From the NCBI GenBank assembly GCA_965226695.1, contig OZ245405.1, positions 1,798,001-1,862,000 on the forward strand: a DNA stretch of 64,000 nucleotides, given 5' to 3'. The notes under the pieces are model-generated. The model had not been told where the DNA came from, did no database searches, and was given only the letters and a program-made list of their open reading frames with translations. The position numbers and the translations under genes were made by a program. This DNA is from CATOSD01 sp965226695. Lineage in GTDB: Bacteria; Chloroflexota; Dehalococcoidia; Lucifugimonadales; CATOSD01. Of the stretch, positions 33,658 to 41,764 are shown in pieces. Position 1 is the stretch's first letter; every line of letters starts with the position of its first letter.

Positions 33658-34197
33658 ATGGCTGACGATCTGATCTACAAGGGGAAGGTCTGGAAGTTCG
33701 GCGACCGGATCAGCACCGACCTCATGATGCCCGGCGCGCAGGTGCTCGCCGGCGGCGGAATGGGCAAGCCCCCGCACAAGTGGTGCTTCAACGCCAACCG
33801 CCCCGGTTGGACAGACGAGGTGGAGGAGGGCGACATCATAGTCGCCGGCGTGAACTTCGGCTGCGGCTCTAGCCGCAACGGCGCAGATGCCATCCAGCGC
33901 AACGGCGTGGGCGCGATCATCGCCGAGTCGACCTCCCGCATATTCTTCCGCAACGCGGTCAACAGCGCCCTGCCCACGCTGTGGTGCAAGGGCGTGCAGG
34001 AGCTGTTCGACGAGGGCGACATCGCCGAGATCACCATGAACACCGGCGAGGTCAAGAACCTGACCAAGGGCACGTCCCTGACGGGCGAGGCCTGGGCCGA
34101 GGACACACCGCCGATGCAGATTCTCAGAGCCGGCGGATTCTACCCTTACGTCCGCAAGATGATACAGGAAAGGGGATTGCCCGAGCCCGTCAGCTAG
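33658..34197 (+). CDS. Aconitase/3-isopropylmalate dehydratase-type small subunit
   Basis: A 179-residue swivel-domain subunit. VWKFGDRISTDLMMPGAQVL and VNFGCGSSRNGADAIQRNGV carry the conserved substrate-binding loop (GCGSSR) with Ser and Arg, and IIAESTSRIFFRNAVNSALP the hinge. It completes the large subunit encoded 45 nt upstream. The small subunit sets specificity in this family; the loop sequence does not by itself identify the substrate. A stable hairpin follows at 34227-34258. Confidence 0.87.
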   Translation: MADDLIYKGKVWKFGDRISTDLMMPGAQVLAGGGMGKPPHKWCFNANRPGWTDEVEEGDIIVAGVNFGCGSSRNGADAIQRNGVGAIIAESTSRIFFRNAVNSALPTLWCKGVQELFDEGDIAEITMNTGEVKNLTKGTSLTGEAWAEDTPPMQILRAGGFYPYVRKMIQERGLPEPVS

Positions 34198-34226
34198 GGT
34201 ATCGGGACGCCAGCCATGCGAGGGAT

Positions 34227-34258
34227 CGGCCTCCTCTCCCACAAAGGAGAGGAGGCCG
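34227..34258 (+). terminator. Hairpin after the hydratase small-subunit gene
   Basis: CGGCCTCCTCTCC pairs with GGAGAGGAGGCCG (13 bp, loop about 6 nt). There is no real T-run after it, so it may be a partial terminator or an RNA-stability hairpin separating the third paralog from the rest. Confidence 0.6.
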
Positions 34259-34322
34259 GTTCTCCGCGGGCAAGCGGGCGATTCGGCTTTTCGCACGAGT
34301 GACACTAACGTAAGGATAAGAG

Positions 34323-35198
34323 ATGCCAAACCCCAACATGCGACGCGATTTGGAAGCGGGCAGGATGGTGGTCGCCCCTGGCGCCTACGACGTAATCACC
34401 GCCCGTCTGTTCCGTCACATGGGATTCAAGACGCTCTATATTCCCGGCTCGCAGACGGGCACGGTACTCGGCACCACGGAGCCGCTGACGTCGCTGACGC
34501 AGATGGCGCAGGTGGGCGAGACGGTGGCAAAGGGCGTGCGATACGATCTGCCCGTGATCCTCGACGCGGGGGCCGGCTTCGGCGAGCCGGTCCACGTGAT
34601 GCACGCGGTGGAGACGCTGGAGGACGCGGGCATAACCGCAATCCACATCGAAGACCAGTTCTACCCCAAGCGGGTGTCGTATCACCGCGGCCTGGAGCAC
34701 ATCGTCCCCATCGACGTGTACCAGCAGCGGCTGGAGTACGCGCTGAAGGCGCGCAGGAGCCGGGACTTCCTGATTATCGCCCGCAACGACGGCATCCGCG
34801 CCGTCGAGGGCGGCTCGCAGGAGGAGGCGGTCCGCCGCGCCCACGCCGCCATGGAGCTGGGCGTGGACGTGATTATGCCATTGGGCGTTCGCGACAGGGA
34901 GCAGTACGAGTACCTGCGGCGCGAGATCAAGGACATACCCATGCTGGCGCTCGCGGGCATTGGCCCGCTTGGGGTCAAGGAGTTCGAGTCGATCGGCTAC
35001 CAGGTCGTCATCTACCCCGGCACGACGATTGGCAGCGCGTTGAACGGCATCGTTCACGCCTACAAGGACGTCCTGGAGACTGGACACGTCAACGTGAGCC
35101 AGGAAGAGGGCGACGCCGCGCGGGATCTCACCAACACTCTGCTCCGGTTCGACGACCTGTGGGAGGTGGAGGCGGCTACAACCGAAGGCGCAGACTGA
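34323..35198 (+). CDS. Isocitrate lyase/PEP mutase superfamily protein, paralog 3 (divergent active site)
   Basis: A 291-residue TIM-barrel relative of the two genes upstream. The usual Asp-x-Asp site reads LDAGAGFGEPVHV, so the second Asp is Gly, and the mobile loop is IHIEDQFYPKRVSYHRGLEH, with no Cys. Relatives lacking the loop Cys include oxaloacetate decarboxylase/hydrolase-like and carboxyphosphonoenolpyruvate-mutase-like proteins. It may act on a smaller 2-oxo acid, or be an altered or inactive member. AAGGA precedes ATG 34323. It closes the catabolic cluster. Confidence 0.83.
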   Translation: MPNPNMRRDLEAGRMVVAPGAYDVITARLFRHMGFKTLYIPGSQTGTVLGTTEPLTSLTQMAQVGETVAKGVRYDLPVILDAGAGFGEPVHVMHAVETLEDAGITAIHIEDQFYPKRVSYHRGLEHIVPIDVYQQRLEYALKARRSRDFLIIARNDGIRAVEGGSQEEAVRRAHAAMELGVDVIMPLGVRDREQYEYLRREIKDIPMLALAGIGPLGVKEFESIGYQVVIYPGTTIGSALNGIVHAYKDVLETGHVNVSQEEGDAARDLTNTLLRFDDLWEVEAATTEGAD

Positions 35199-35392
35199 AG
35201 CGCCTTCGCCGCCGTTGAATGTTAAGCGTCGGTTAGGATACTATAGGGCAAGATGGCGGCTTAAACGCGCCAGGGTCCGCAGACGCCGGGCATCTATCGC
35301 CCGCCAACCCAACGAGACGCTGGACCTCGTCCGAAGGCTCGCCTCTCCTGTCAGCGCGCTTGCTGCCGCCATTGTCGCCGTGTCAGTCCTGA

Positions 35393-35719
35393 TTGTGCGG
35401 CCCGATGGAAGCTGGCCGGAGGCCCTATCGACCGACAGGCGCGTCAGTTGCCTTTCTCACCTTTCTAGCGGTGGAGGTGCCGAACATGGTACTGAACGAG
35501 TATAGAGTGCGGAGTGAGCGCGAAGCTCGTGAACGAGTCACGTTGGAACTCGAACGTGAGCGCAAGGCACGGGAGCGGGAGCGGGAGGCGCGAGAACGTG
35601 AGCACGCGGCGCGGTTGGTAGCGGAACGGCGCTCCGAACGCCTGATGGCGGTCCTGGTAGAGACCCTCAAAGACAAGGGCGTTAACCCAAAGCTGCTTGA
35701 CGCGTTGTTGGACGAATAA
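35393..35719 (+). CDS. Small coiled-coil protein, possibly frame-disrupted
   Basis: The C-terminal 70 residues form a highly charged coiled coil (RVRSEREARERVTLELERER, then EREREAREREHAARLVAERR) ending in ETLKDKGVNPKLLDALLDE. The preceding segment GASVAFLTFLAVEVPNMVLN looks like a membrane helix. In the frame one base over, 35215-35430 also looks protein-like (SALAAAIVAVSVLIV, another membrane helix), so the true gene may begin there and contain a frameshift near 35410-35430. No family recognised. If intact, a small membrane-anchored coiled-coil protein. Confidence 0.5.
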   Translation: MCGPMEAGRRPYRPTGASVAFLTFLAVEVPNMVLNEYRVRSEREARERVTLELERERKAREREREAREREHAARLVAERRSERLMAVLVETLKDKGVNPKLLDALLDE

Positions 35720-36002
35720 CCACAAGGCGCGCTCCGCTGTGCGCCTAACGCTACTCGGCCGCATGAGGGACCCAAACCCGAAGCGGTCAATATGGGTAGA
35801 GTCGTTTCCAGACGTGCGGTTGACGTAAGAAGAGTACGTGCGGAATCGGGCGCACTTGTAGAGGCTGCACCACCTGCCCCATAGACTGCCGTTCCCACCC
35901 GAGATTGAATCACTCAATGTCAACATACCATCACCCGGAGGACCTTGGCCCTGACCAAGACCAGCGAGACAAGACATCGCGATATCTGGTCGGCGCTTCT
36001 TT

Positions 36003-36788
36003 GTGTACGTGCTTGACACGGACAGTGGCCATTACGTAGGCCACACCGCTAGATTGAACGCCAGAATGCGCGAGCACAGAGGTGGCGAGGTTGCATCCAC
36101 GGCAGGAACGAATCCAATGCTTGCCTGGCAGTCAGATCCCATGGCCAGACGAGGAGATGCGGCTCGGTTTGAGGCCGCGCTGAAGTCCTGGCGGGATTCC
36201 GGTTCTTCAATGTTTGAAGAAACAACAAGACTACGACCAAAGAAGTTTCTAGGTCCTACTCCGGTTCTTCAGTCGGGTACCGTTCGCGGAGTACCGTCCG
36301 GTGCTGGTCGCCGGTTTAAGTTGGGTGCCGACCACCGATTAAGGCCAACAACGGCCATCGGCTGGTTAATGTTCGTGGCCGGCATTTTCGGGTCACTCTT
36401 GGGCCTTCTGTGGGCCTTCAATTTCGAGCTAGGCGCACTTGGATTCGGGGCCCTCAAAGTTTTTGGATTGGCCGGCGCGTGCGCACTCGGCCTTGTGTTG
36501 GTGGTTAATGGCCGAGTCCTAGGACGTTGGCCCCGTCTGGACGGTTGGCTAAAGGCGTTCATTCGGAGGCCAACAATTACTGGCACCATTGCAGGGGCCA
36601 CAGTTGGACTCTTATGGACTTTTGGCTTCGACCTTGGTGCGCTCGGCCTGGGAATCTTCAAGGTTGCTGGACTCGCTGCCGCGTGTGCACTTGGTGTCGC
36701 CTTTGTGGTGGTGTATGTGTCTAATGAGCGGAGCCCTACCCGACGACGAACGCGACGCTCCCGTCGGCGAAGCCGCAGCTGGCGTTGA
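36003..36788 (+). CDS. GIY-YIG nuclease-like domain fused to a duplicated membrane module
   Basis: The N-terminus FFVYVLDTDSGHYVGHTARL followed by NARMREH is a GIY-YIG-type start (VYVL ... YVGHT ... R...H). A linker of about 60 residues leads to two copies of a hydrophobic unit: FGSLLGLLWAFNFELGALGF with ALKVFGLAGACALGLVLVV, and GATVGLLWTFGFDLGALGLG with IFKVAGLAAACALGVAFVVV. The C-terminus is Arg-rich. GTG 36003 is the first start in frame, but the GIY-YIG fold seems to begin a few residues earlier, and an ATG at 35917 in another frame suggests another frameshift. Catalytic residues cannot be fully confirmed; role unknown. Confidence 0.6.
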   Translation: MYVLDTDSGHYVGHTARLNARMREHRGGEVASTAGTNPMLAWQSDPMARRGDAARFEAALKSWRDSGSSMFEETTRLRPKKFLGPTPVLQSGTVRGVPSGAGRRFKLGADHRLRPTTAIGWLMFVAGIFGSLLGLLWAFNFELGALGFGALKVFGLAGACALGLVLVVNGRVLGRWPRLDGWLKAFIRRPTITGTIAGATVGLLWTFGFDLGALGLGIFKVAGLAAACALGVAFVVVYVSNERSPTRRRTRRSRRRSRSWR

Positions 36789-36877
36789 GGATTGGCATAA
36801 TGCGTCGCGATGAGGTCCTTTCAGAACGTCTAGGGGCATCAGCAAGTAAGTTCTCGTAACACATAAGGAGCCACGAC

Positions 36878-38233
36878 ATGGGACTGACAGACTCTATTGC
36901 GAGATGGATTATCGAAACCGAGTACGAGGACCTGCCGGATGAGGCGGTCACCGCCGCGAAGCGGGCGATGCTGGACACCCTGGGCGTGTCGCTGGCTGGG
37001 GCCACGCAGCCTATCGGCAGTATAGTGCTCGACTACACGCGGGGCGCGGCCGGTGCACCGCAGGCGTCCGTCATCGCGGGCGGCCTGCGCACCTCTCTCG
37101 CGGAAGCTGCGTTCGCTAACGGCGTGCTGGCCCACGCGACCGACTTCGACGACACCTGGTTGCCTGTTGGTCATCCCACGTGCACGGTGTTTCCGGTGGT
37201 GCTGGCGCTGGCCGAGAAGTCGGGAGCAACGGGCCGGGAAGTGGTGAACGCCTTCTGCATAGGTCTCGAGATACACGGCAAGCTGGGCATCGGGCACCAC
37301 ACGCCCGGCTTCCACAGCACCGGCGTCTACGGCGTGCTGGCCGCCGCCGCCGCCGCGTCGAAGATGCTGGGGCTGGACGAGTGGCAAATCCGCATGGCTC
37401 TGGCGATCGCCGCGTCGCACGCTAGCGGCATCGGCAAGAACGTCGGCACCATGACCAAGCCATACCATTCGGGCAATGCCGCGGCGGGCGGCCTTCGCGC
37501 TGCGCTGCTGGCCAGGGCGGGCTTCACCGGCGACCCGGAACCCATCGACGGCGAGCGGGGTTTCGCGGGGGTGTTCATGGACGGCGAGTACGACGCGAAG
37601 GCGACCATCGACTCGCTCGGCAAGCCCTTCCACGTCGTCAGCCCCGGGATCGGCGTGAAGAAGTATCCGACCTGCTACCTCAACCACCGCGCCCTCGACG
37701 CAATTCTGAAGCTGGTCATCGCCAACGACGTGAAGCCTGAGCAGGTAGAAGAGGTGGTGGTCACGGTCCCACATGAGGGCTGGCTTAACCGCATGGACCT
37801 CGACTTCGGGCTGCGCGCCAAGTTCAGCCTGCAATACAACATGGCCGAGGCCATCCTGTCGCGCCGAATTGTCATCGAGAGCTTCGATGACGACTACGTC
37901 AACCGGACGGAGGCGAGGGACATGATGGAGCGGGTCACGCTGCAAGAGGATCCGTCCATCCCGAGCGAGTACCAGGACGCCTCCAACCCGGTCACGCTGC
38001 ACCTGAAGGATGGGCGCACGCTGTACGAGCAGGTTGACGTGCCGCACGGCGACTGGGACGACCTTCTGAGCCTCGAAGAGTTGCTTGGCAAGTACAGGGA
38101 CAACGCCCTTCGAGTGCTAACCCCCGAGGACTGCGAGCGCACTATAGAGTTGATGCTGGGGCTGGAGACGCTTTCTGGCGTCGACGAGTTGGCCGCGCTG
38201 TACGCGCAGCGGGCGCTGGTAAGGGTCAGCTAG
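36878..38233 (+). CDS. MmgE/PrpD family protein (2-methylcitrate dehydratase-like)
   Basis: A 451-residue member of the MmgE/PrpD superfamily, iron-sulfur-free dehydratases and related isomerases. Landmarks: AVTAAKRAMLDTLGVSLAGA, FANGVLAHATDFDDTWLPVG, HTPGFHSTGVYGVLAAAAAA, TKPYHSGNAAAGGLRAALLA and KKYPTCYLNHRALDAILKL. AAGGAG precedes the ATG. Relatives include 2-methylcitrate dehydratase and cis-aconitate decarboxylase. Standing downstream of the isocitrate lyase and aconitase-type genes it may act on a tricarboxylate or branched acid in the same catabolic theme (inference). Confidence 0.87.
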   Translation: MGLTDSIARWIIETEYEDLPDEAVTAAKRAMLDTLGVSLAGATQPIGSIVLDYTRGAAGAPQASVIAGGLRTSLAEAAFANGVLAHATDFDDTWLPVGHPTCTVFPVVLALAEKSGATGREVVNAFCIGLEIHGKLGIGHHTPGFHSTGVYGVLAAAAAASKMLGLDEWQIRMALAIAASHASGIGKNVGTMTKPYHSGNAAAGGLRAALLARAGFTGDPEPIDGERGFAGVFMDGEYDAKATIDSLGKPFHVVSPGIGVKKYPTCYLNHRALDAILKLVIANDVKPEQVEEVVVTVPHEGWLNRMDLDFGLRAKFSLQYNMAEAILSRRIVIESFDDDYVNRTEARDMMERVTLQEDPSIPSEYQDASNPVTLHLKDGRTLYEQVDVPHGDWDDLLSLEELLGKYRDNALRVLTPEDCERTIELMLGLETLSGVDELAALYAQRALVRVS

Positions 38234-38311
38234 GCGGCGACTGGCGTGGTCGCGGCCCCCCACGGCGGGGGTTCACACCACCGGGCGGGTTGCTGGCGGC
38301 ACCCCGCCACC

Positions 38312-38397
38312 TACTCGTCGAGGCCGAGGACCTCGCGGTAGTCGAGGTCCTGCGACGCGATGGCTTCCATGCGGAGTTGGCCCTCGATGTCCATGGG
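38312..38397 (-). repeat. Displaced copy of the 3' end of the CaiB gene (86-bp direct repeat, copy A)
   Basis: These 86 bp match 40279-40364 with one mismatch and encode, in the minus-strand frame, the last residues of the CaiB protein (QPMDIEGQLRMEAI to the stop). The copy starts within a few bases of the end of the DUF262 gene. Two direct copies flank a roughly 1.9-kb insert. Confidence 0.9.
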
Positions 38398-38404
38398 CTG
38401 CTGG

Positions 38405-40201
38405 CTAGGATATGCTCCACCTCCGTAAAGCAAATGCCACGACCTCGCCCTCGCGCTCTTTGATCGTCTTGTGATTCCATATAGCGTGAGAGGCCAGTTC
38501 CCTCTGGACACGCAGACTGGACTCTTTGTACTTCGGTCTCTTCTCCTTGAACGACTTGTTACCCATGCTGGCATTCCATGACTTGGATGCTAGAGTGAGA
38601 TTGCCAAGCTTATGAACGTTCTGTTCATGTCGTGGTTTCATAGGTTCAGACAGGTTGAGTTTGCTCGCATCTTGTGCCCAGATGTGCTCAACTTGGTATT
38701 CGCCTGACAGGATTTCTTTCTGCGCCACCGACAATGGCTCACCTGACTTGTCCCTAAGGTCTGTCTCGTATTCGCTCAGCAGATACTTAATTTCGGCTGA
38801 TGCCAAGTCAGTGTAAAAGTCCTCCGACCTAAGATCACTCTCGAATTTCCTGTCAGTTGCATAGTAGTCATTGATGCTCTTCAACTCGCCAATTAGGGCT
38901 CCGTGATTCATTTGTTGTTGATGAACTTTGTGAGCCAGGCTGTTAAGTCGAGTAATCCCGGTATCGCTTCTGCGTCCTCCAACTACATACGCGCGAAAAG
39001 TGAATGCCTCAAGAAGTCTTACAATCTGTGACATCTGGCGAGAACTCTTACCGAACCTTAGCCAGGACGTTATCAATAGGGGGAATATGTTACCCAGTCT
39101 TCCTATCATAAAGATGCTGCTCAGCAACCTGCCTAGCGTATCGCCCTCCTTCTCAGGCATCTCAACAATGTTCTTGACTGATTGGAAGGTTTGCGCTAGA
39201 TCTTTGGCATATTCAAACGCGTAACTTGCAGACCCAACCGCGTTTTGCCTGAGCTTGGTCCTTATGATGTCCTTTAACTCATCCATGTATCGAGTCGAAG
39301 CGCTTTTGTCCCGATCGGAAGAAATTAAGCTAATGAAGTGGTACCGTTGGATGTCGTCTTCGCCAAGCCACTCAATGTTTCTCTTGGCCTTTGCTTCGTT
39401 CACGTCTTCAAAACGACGGTAGACTCGGGAAAACAGCTTATTCAATTCTTTGAGTCGGCTATCTACCGCTCCGTCTTCGTCCTCCAGACCAAGGTAGGAC
39501 GTGTGCATGAGGAAGCTCTTCGTCTTCTCAAGGTTGCTCAAGGGTTTGCCTCTGTCATTAGAGGTCTCAAATATACGAATTGCGTCCGACTCCGAATTGA
39601 CCAGGTACTGTATGAGTTGGAGTTCGTCAATTCTCTGTTTGAACTGAATCAGAAAGTCTTCGAACTGGCATGGCGCCAGTCTCTCCCTCTCATTGTTGAG
39701 TTTCCTTCTGAAGAGCAACTTGGCATTCATCAGACGCCGCTGCGAAATCGTTTCCGTTTCACTCGGATGCTCGCTATTGTCAATCACGAATTCTTTGAAA
39801 AACTCTGCGTCGTTCTCCTGCAAGTTTAGCTTGTAGTGTGCGCCGTCCTTTAAGTAACTCTTTTCCAAGTCGGAAACCTGGCCACGGAGTTCCGGATCAC
39901 CGAAAGCCTTCATCTGGGTGATAATCTCCCTAAGTAGGATAAGAACTGTCGTAAGACGCTGTTGACCATCTATGACATCAAGTCGCTTGAATGACTTGAG
40001 CCCGAACTTAGTAGTCTTGTTTGAGTCCTTGAGAAGCACTGTTCCAAAGAAGTGCCTCTTGGAAGGTTCCAGGAAATAGAGGTCCTCCCATAGATCTTCC
40101 AGGTTCTTTCTTTCCCAAGCGTAGCTTCTTTGATAAACAGGGACATCAAACAGTTTGTCGCCGATGAGCAATTCGTTGAGATTGATAAGGCTTCCGTTCA
40201 T
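38405..40201 (-). CDS. DUF262/DUF1524 protein, GmrSD-type endonuclease-like
   Basis: A 598-residue protein. The N-terminal DUF262 domain has FDVPVYQRSYAWERKNLEDL and the ParB/Srx-like RLDVIDGQQRLTTVLILL motif, which in GmrS-type proteins binds or hydrolyses nucleotide. The C-terminal DUF1524 domain has YQVEHIWAQDASKLNLSEP and VHKLGNLTLASKSWNASMGN followed by a Lys-rich segment, the HNH-like nuclease region. This combination is known from GmrSD type IV restriction enzymes and BrxU, which cut modified phage DNA. ATG 40201 has AAGG and GGAGGA upstream. The gene is visibly AT-richer than its neighbours and stands between two direct repeats, indicating acquisition. Anti-phage function is inference. 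Confidence 0.87.
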   Translation of the reverse strand: MNGSLINLNELLIGDKLFDVPVYQRSYAWERKNLEDLWEDLYFLEPSKRHFFGTVLLKDSNKTTKFGLKSFKRLDVIDGQQRLTTVLILLREIITQMKAFGDPELRGQVSDLEKSYLKDGAHYKLNLQENDAEFFKEFVIDNSEHPSETETISQRRLMNAKLLFRRKLNNERERLAPCQFEDFLIQFKQRIDELQLIQYLVNSESDAIRIFETSNDRGKPLSNLEKTKSFLMHTSYLGLEDEDGAVDSRLKELNKLFSRVYRRFEDVNEAKAKRNIEWLGEDDIQRYHFISLISSDRDKSASTRYMDELKDIIRTKLRQNAVGSASYAFEYAKDLAQTFQSVKNIVEMPEKEGDTLGRLLSSIFMIGRLGNIFPLLITSWLRFGKSSRQMSQIVRLLEAFTFRAYVVGGRRSDTGITRLNSLAHKVHQQQMNHGALIGELKSINDYYATDRKFESDLRSEDFYTDLASAEIKYLLSEYETDLRDKSGEPLSVAQKEILSGEYQVEHIWAQDASKLNLSEPMKPRHEQNVHKLGNLTLASKSWNASMGNKSFKEKRPKYKESSLRVQRELASHAIWNHKTIKEREGEVVAFALRRWSIS

Positions 40202-40277
40202 TGAACGCGCCTTCCTCCACACACCTTTAGCGGCACATCAAGTCAATCAGGCCCACTTGAAAGCGAGGTCTACGATT

Positions 40278-41639
40278 TTACTCGTCGAGGCCGAGGACCT
40301 CGCGGTAGTCGAGGTCCTGCGACGCGATGGCTTCCATGCGCAGTTGGCCCTCGATGTCCATGGGTTGGGGATTCATAGACTCCACGCCCGTGGGGACGGT
40401 GCCAACTATGCCCGAGTCTACTAGGCCGGCGATGGAGGTATCGTCCATCCCGAGCAACTCTCGCAGCGCGTAGCCGTTGTGCTCGCCGAGTTGAGAGATC
40501 CCGCGAATCCGGCCCCGTGACCTGGAGAACCTGTAGGGTCGCCCGCCATACACGCGAGTGCCGACTCCCTCGACCTCAGGCGGGTCCTCGCTTCTCTCGA
40601 AGAATTCGCGGCTCCTGAAGTGAGGGTTGGTCATAACCTCACGAGCGTTGAGCACCGCGCCGGCGGGGACGCCGCGCTCCTGGAGAATGTGCATCACCTG
40701 CACGTGATCCAGCGCGCTCGTCCACGACTCGATGAGATCATCGAGCTCGTCCCTGTGCTCCCAGCGAGCCTCGCCCGACGAAAACCGCGGGTCGTCGGCC
40801 AACTCCGGTTGACCCATGGCGTCGCATAGAGCGCGCCACTCGCGCTCGTCCCGCGCGGTGAGCGTCACCCACTTGTCGTTACCAGCGCACGGGTAGCACC
40901 CGTGGGGAGCTACCCACGGGTGTTGGTTGCCCATGCGCTCGGGGTTGGTGCCCTTTAACTGGCGCTCCAACAGGGCGGTGCCCACGTTCGACACTCCGGT
41001 CTCGTACATCGACATGTCTATCTCGGCGCCCTCGCCCGTCCTGTTGCGGTGGTGCAGCGCCATCATCACGGCGAGCATGTTGTTCCACGACGTCGTAATG
41101 TCGACGTAGGACGTGTTGGCCCGGACTGGTGGCCCGTCGGCAAAGCCCGTCATGTGCGACAGGCTGCTCATCGCCTCCACCGTGCGGGCGAAGGCGCCGT
41201 AGCTGCGCCATTCCCCGGTCTGGCCGTACCCCGTCGAGCGCAGCATGATAAGGTCGGGTTTCACCTGCCGGAGCACGTCGTATGTCAGGCCGAAACGCTC
41301 CATGATGCCGGCGCGGTTGTTCTCGGCAACAACGTCGCTAACCGCGACGAGCTCCTTGAATGCCTCCGCCCCGTCCGGGGTCCTCAGGTCGAGCGTGAGG
41401 CTCTTCTTGCTGCGGTACCAGTTGTGGTACGTGGCGCCCTGGTTCCAGAAGCGCTCACCGACCTTGTTGTCGGGATACGGGCCGATGTTGCGCACCACCA
41501 TGCGTCCGAGCGACTCGACGCGGATCACCTCCGCGCCCATCTCGGCGAGGTTGACTGTGGCCCACGGGAGCTGAAGCCACTCCTCGACGGTGACTATTCG
41601 CACTCCGCTCAGTGGCATGCGCTTGGCGTCTATTGCCAT
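40278..41639 (-). CDS. CaiB/BaiF family CoA-transferase
   Basis: A 453-residue class III CoA-transferase, moving CoA between acids. Features: MPLSGVRIVTVEEWLQLPWA, EVIRVESLGRMV, SKKSLTLDLRTPDGAEAFKE, VAENNRAGIMERFGLTYDVL (with the Asp/Asn region that precedes the active site) and SMYETGVSNVGTALLERQL. The C-terminal 30 residues are encoded in the 86-bp sequence that is duplicated at 38312-38397. GGAGAGG precedes ATG 41639. It is 125 nt downstream of a second CaiB paralog. Acyl specificity unknown. Confidence 0.88.
   Translation of the reverse strand: MAIDAKRMPLSGVRIVTVEEWLQLPWATVNLAEMGAEVIRVESLGRMVVRNIGPYPDNKVGERFWNQGATYHNWYRSKKSLTLDLRTPDGAEAFKELVAVSDVVAENNRAGIMERFGLTYDVLRQVKPDLIMLRSTGYGQTGEWRSYGAFARTVEAMSSLSHMTGFADGPPVRANTSYVDITTSWNNMLAVMMALHHRNRTGEGAEIDMSMYETGVSNVGTALLERQLKGTNPERMGNQHPWVAPHGCYPCAGNDKWVTLTARDEREWRALCDAMGQPELADDPRFSSGEARWEHRDELDDLIESWTSALDHVQVMHILQERGVPAGAVLNAREVMTNPHFRSREFFERSEDPPEVEGVGTRVYGGRPYRFSRSRGRIRGISQLGEHNGYALRELLGMDDTSIAGLVDSGIVGTVPTGVESMNPQPMDIEGQLRMEAIASQDLDYREVLGLDE
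40279..40364 (-). repeat. 3' end of the CaiB gene, 86-bp direct repeat, copy B
   Basis: Functional copy of the repeat, lying within the CaiB gene. It matches 38312-38397 at 85 of 86 positions. Together the copies flank the DUF262 gene with its promoter region, as expected for an insertion that duplicated or regenerated a gene's 3' end. Confidence 0.9.
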
Positions 41640-41764
41640 ATGTGCCTCTCCGACCCGGCATGGTGAGACGCCGGGCGCAGCGGTGTTCGGGTAAATGGCC
41701 CGGCATCCTGGATGCGGATGCAGGCGGTGCGGCCACAGAGGACTGCGAAATAGTAGTGCAAGGG

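Noticed and set aside
32356..34197. Annotation as leuC/leuD of leucine biosynthesis
   Set aside because: No leuA or leuB nearby and lyase paralogs on both sides; the generic hydratase call is safer.
38306..38574. 87-residue open frame ending with the CaiB C-terminus
   Set aside because: It is the displaced 86-bp repeat read through from the antisense end of the DUF262 gene; not an independent gene.
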